Notes under the pieces: generated by a model
The model's input: the letters and a program-made list of their open reading frames with translations, nothing else
Databases searched by the model: none
What the model was told of the DNA's origin: nothing
Assembly (NCBI GenBank): GCA_030147335.1
Contig: JASKZZ010000512.1
Span: forward strand, 1 to 8,630
Length of the DNA: 8,630 nt
Origin: Herpetosiphonaceae bacterium
GTDB lineage: Bacteria > Chloroflexota > Chloroflexia > Chloroflexales > Kallotenuaceae
Direction: 5' to 3'
Shown: one piece after another, positions 7,101-8,630 of the stretch
How positions within the stretch are numbered: position 1 is the first letter of the stretch
How the letters are laid out: each line of letters starts with the position of its first letter
Program-made: the position numbers and the translations under genes

Positions 7101-8144
7101 TCAGCAGGTGTTCTGCTCAAGGTTTGTTCGTTGCGTTCCACACGACGCTCGTATAACCAGTTCCGTTGGTAGGCGAATATGCTGTCCACGTGGCTCGGCG
7201 TGATCAATCTGATCGATCAACAACTTAACCGCAAGGGCACCCATCTCGGTAATCGGTTGGCGGATCGTGGAAAGTGGGGGGTTGGAATAGGTTGCGACGG
7301 GCAGATCATCAAAGGAAATGGTAGCGACATCGTCAGGAATGGTACGACCGGCTTCATGGACGGCTCGTATCGCGCCGAGCGCCATCGTATCACTCGCCAC
7401 AAAAACAGCTGTGGGTGGGTGGGGCAAGCGGAGCAGTTTCTGCATTGCGTTGTATCCGCTTTGCTGCGTCCAATTCCCTTCTTCGATGAGTTCAGGCAGA
7501 ATTGGCAAACCTGCTTCGAGCAATCCTTGCTTATACCCGTCGCGCCGTTCCAGCCCGGCAACCATGTACAGCGGTCCCGTGATCGATGCGATGCGGCGGT
7601 GCCCCAGGCTGATAAAATGTGTTACCGCTTGGTGCGCTCCTTCGCGCTGTTCCGCGTCCACCCACGTCAGATCTTGGAAATATGGATGATTGCCTATCAA
7701 GACCAGTGGCACCTTGTCGCGGCGCAGCAGCGGTAAAATCGGGTCGTCGATGTGGCTTGATAGCATCAGCACCCCGTCAAAGTGACGGCTGCGTAAGATT
7801 CGCTCGTAAAAGCCCTTCTCCATATCCACTGTAACCATCGACAGCATCACAAAATAGCCACTTTGTGTGGCCGCTTCGGTAATGCCTTGAATCGCAGCGC
7901 CAAAAAAAGGATCGGAGAAAATTTCACTGACGGTGCTGGGAATCAGCAAGCCAATCACGCGCGTGCGCCGACTGGCAAGACTTTGGGCCGCAGCGCTTGG
8001 TGCATAACCTTGTTCGTTGATCACACGCAGCACGCGCTCGCGTACCGCAGGCCGAACATTGGGATGGTTATTGAGTACGCGTGAGACGGTTGAGCGTGAG
8101 ATATTAGCGAGGCGAGCAATTTCTTCGATTGTGAGCATCGTCAT
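7101..8144 (-). CDS. LacI-family transcriptional regulator
   Basis: This is a sugar-responsive DNA-binding repressor, 347 residues. The N-terminal helix-turn-helix reads LTIEEIARLANISRSTVSRV (4-23), followed by LNNHPNVRPAVRERV and the hinge helix SAAAQSLASRRT that inserts in the minor groove. A periplasmic-binding-protein-like sensor domain fills the rest: VIGLLIPS, FVASDTMALGAIRAVHEAGR, ISFDDLPVATYSNPPLSTIR and the family ending LPTELVIRASC. The ATG at 8144 was chosen because GAGAG lies eight bases upstream. An in-frame ATG at 8219 would add 25 residues unlike the family and would place a likely operator inside the gene; ATG at 8138 lacks a suitable ribosome site. It is the first gene of the transporter run, and operators before it suggest autoregulation. 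The inducer is not identifiable from sequence; an imported oligosaccharide or its product is the natural candidate. Confidence 0.94.
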   Translation of the reverse strand: MTMLTIEEIARLANISRSTVSRVLNNHPNVRPAVRERVLRVINEQGYAPSAAAQSLASRRTRVIGLLIPSTVSEIFSDPFFGAAIQGITEAATQSGYFVMLSMVTVDMEKGFYERILRSRHFDGVLMLSSHIDDPILPLLRRDKVPLVLIGNHPYFQDLTWVDAEQREGAHQAVTHFISLGHRRIASITGPLYMVAGLERRDGYKQGLLEAGLPILPELIEEGNWTQQSGYNAMQKLLRLPHPPTAVFVASDTMALGAIRAVHEAGRTIPDDVATISFDDLPVATYSNPPLSTIRQPITEMGALAVKLLIDQIDHAEPRGQHIRLPTELVIRASCGTQRTNLEQNTC

Positions 8145-8162
8145 TGAAATCGCTCTCAATCC
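8144..8162. promoter_or_regulatory. LacI-type operator O2, abutting the lacI start codon
   Basis: The plus strand reads TTGAAATCGCTCTCAATCC. The core TGAAATC|GCTCTCA has the central CG and outer TG...CA of LacI-family operators, with five of seven symmetric positions matching. It matches O1 at 17 of 19 positions, including the identical block CGCTCTCAATCC. It covers the probable lacI ribosome binding region. Confidence 0.6.
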
Positions 8163-8204
8163 GTTGCAACCAAAAGTGGCTTGCAGACGATAAACAGATG
8201 AACT

Positions 8205-8219
8205 GTGAACGTGTTTCAC
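8205..8219. promoter_or_regulatory. Inverted repeat GTGAA-N5-TTCAC in the lacI leader
   Basis: GTGAACGTGTTTCAC is a perfect 5-bp inverted repeat with five central bases. It resembles a CRP/FNR-type half-site arrangement (TGTGA...TCACT), but with seven rather than six central bases counted that way. It lies between the two LacI-type operators. The regulator is unknown and a chance dyad is possible. Confidence 0.25.
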
Positions 8220-8358
8220 TTCACTGTTGCTCTAATAGATCATTAAAGGGCGCTCAGCCTATGCGTATTCGTGTGCCAGCATCTAAAGGTATCTAAAAAA
8301 CATTGCGGAATTGTAGCTTTTGAAGAACTGAATGTGAAAGAAATTAACTATGGGTTTG

Positions 8359-8377
8359 TTGGAAGCGCTCTCAATCC
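8359..8377. promoter_or_regulatory. LacI-type operator O1, just downstream of the operon promoter
   Basis: The plus strand reads TTGGAAGCGCTCTCAATCC. Its core TGGAAGC|GCTCTCA fits the general LacI-family pattern (TGGAAGCGCTTCCA-like). It begins a few bases downstream of the predicted transcription start of the minus-strand promoter at 8387-8416, the classic place for steric repression. The centres of O1 and O2 are 215 bp apart. Confidence 0.65.
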
Positions 8378-8386
8378 AGTAAGGTC

Positions 8387-8416
8387 ATCCTAGCATGAGT
8401 GAATAAAAATTGTCAA
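8387..8416 (-). promoter_or_regulatory. Sigma-70 type promoter of the lacI-transporter operon
   Basis: On the minus strand there is a perfect -35 TTGACA (8411-8416), an 18-nt spacer and a -10 TAGGAT (8387-8392) preceded by TGC, giving an extended -10. Upstream is an A-rich tract (eight A at 8431-8438 in minus sense) that could serve as an UP element. The predicted start is near 8380, giving a leader of about 235 nt before lacI. O1 sits at roughly +4 to +22. Confidence 0.65.
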
Positions 8417-8525
8417 GCACTAATTTCAACTTTTTTTTCATCGCTTCGTAGCGCAGCTTAAGGTCGAGGTACATCTCCACGTCCGTCCCAATTCCGTGCA
8501 GAATGAGACCGCTCCATCAGGACTT

Positions 8526-8556
8526 TGCACGAAAATCGTGCGTCGGGTAGTATTGC
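8526..8556 (+). promoter_or_regulatory. Candidate plus-strand promoter with nested dyads
   Basis: TTGCAC (8526-8531... 3 of 6 to the -35 consensus) is followed by a 17-nt spacer and TAGTAT (8549-8554, 4 of 6 to the -10 consensus), about 24 nt before the ATG at 8578. Over it lie a perfect dyad GCACGA-AAA-TCGTGC (8527-8541) and a second one, CGTGCGT (8537-8543) with ACGCACG (8557-8563). They share the middle segment. These could be repressor half-sites or alternative mRNA hairpins. The -35 is weak. Confidence 0.35.
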
Positions 8557-8577
8557 ACGCACGTTGATGGAGGCGCA

Positions 8578-8630
8578 ATGGCTGCTACACTCCCTACGCT
8601 GATTCCCCAACCTCGTCATTTCGAATGGTC
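8578..8630 (+). CDS. Partial CDS, N-terminus only; possibly a glycoside hydrolase
   Basis: Only 17 full codons are present before the window ends: MAATLPTLIPQPRHFEW. GGAGG lies four bases before the ATG, which supports a real start. The LIPQPRHFEW segment recalls the opening strand of the N-terminal domain of some GH20 beta-N-acetylhexosaminidases (LLPQPR- or IIPxP-type starts), and a glycosidase would suit a LacI-controlled oligosaccharide importer transcribed in the opposite direction. This is a memory-based resemblance over about ten residues, so the function should be treated as unknown. No signal peptide is visible in the part seen. Confidence 0.55.
   Translation, partial: MAATLPTLIPQPRHFEW

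Larger units (their letters stand above)
8145..8577. other. Divergent intergenic region, 433 nt
   Basis: This region separates lacI (minus) from the partial plus-strand gene. It is more AT-rich in its middle than the flanking genes. It holds the operon promoter, operators O1 and O2, a possible third dyad, and the candidate plus-strand promoter near 8526-8556. Between 8220 and 8355 I see no gene or clear structure. A minus-strand frame at about 8388-8505 (ending in MYLDLKLRYEAMKKK and then LKLVLDNFYSLMLG) lacks a ribosome site and overlaps the promoter, so it was not called. Confidence 0.7.

Noticed and set aside
8145..8219. 25-residue N-terminal extension of the LacI protein
   Set aside because: It does not resemble the family, lacks a good ribosome site, and would put the operator O2 within the coding region.
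8245..8258. Possible third LacI-type operator around GGGCGCTCAGCC
   Set aside because: It shares only the central GCGCTC with O1 and O2; the outer TG...CA positions are missing.
8431..8454. T-run beside CGCTTCGTAGCG, considered as a terminator
   Set aside because: The T-run precedes the 4-bp stem on the plus strand and reads as A on the other strand, so the order is wrong for termination in either direction.
8388..8505. Minus-strand reading frame ending MYLDLKLRYEAMKKK and LKLVLDNFYSLMLG
   Set aside because: It is under 45 codons, has no ribosome site, and runs through the best promoter of the region; no family was recognised.
5075..8538. Shared 13-mer TGCACGAAAATCG at 5075-5087 and 8526-8538
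   Set aside because: In 8.6 kb about one 13-base match is expected by chance, and the two contexts (loop of a terminator hairpin, dyad before a gene) differ.

Overview
The window is a bacterial chromosomal segment. It is dominated by one minus-strand carbohydrate- or peptide-uptake locus. Read in its own direction, from right to left, the order is: LacI-family repressor, solute-binding lipoprotein, OppB-type permease, OppC-type permease, OppD-type ATPase, OppF-type ATPase. All six reading frames look intact. The codon style, the Ser/Thr/Ala-rich tether of the lipoprotein and the general look of the proteins suggest the phylum Chloroflexota (a Herpetosiphon/Roseiflexus-like lineage). This is a judgement from memory of such proteins, not a database result.

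Layout on the + strand: (1) 13-725 holds a GC-rich, broken ECF41/SigJ-like sigma factor with a one-base frameshift near 462 and a lost C-terminal domain. (2) 726-835 is a gene-free junction that may hold a scrap of a transposase start. (3) 836-4992 holds oppF, oppD, oppC and oppB homologues, all on the minus strand. oppC follows oppB by 13 nt, oppD overlaps oppC by 65 nt, and oppF follows oppD after 90 nt. (4) 4993-5104 is a spacer with a strong hairpin just after the binding-protein gene and a TATAAT box before oppB. (5) 5105-6952 is the binding lipoprotein. (6) 6953-7100 is a leader with a Shine-Dalgarno sequence displayed in a hairpin loop. (7) 7101-8144 is the LacI regulator. (8) 8145-8577 is a divergent intergenic region. 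(9) 8578-8630 is the start of a plus-strand gene cut by the window edge.

How the parts work together (inference): the LacI-type protein probably senses the imported compound or a breakdown product. Two nearly identical LacI-type operators (17 of 19 bases the same) lie upstream. One is just downstream of a good promoter (TTGACA, 18-nt spacer, extended -10). The other abuts the lacI start codon. The locus therefore looks autoregulated. An Opp/Dpp-type transporter controlled by a LacI regulator is typical of oligosaccharide importers (beta-glucosides, xylo- or chito-oligosaccharides) rather than plain peptide importers. The truncated divergent gene begins with residues that resemble the N-terminus of some GH20 beta-N-acetylhexosaminidases. 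If that is right, a chito-oligosaccharide substrate is a reasonable guess. I see no RNA genes, CRISPR array, complete insertion sequence or replication origin. The system is recognisable rather than wholly new; the regulatory architecture is the most interesting part.
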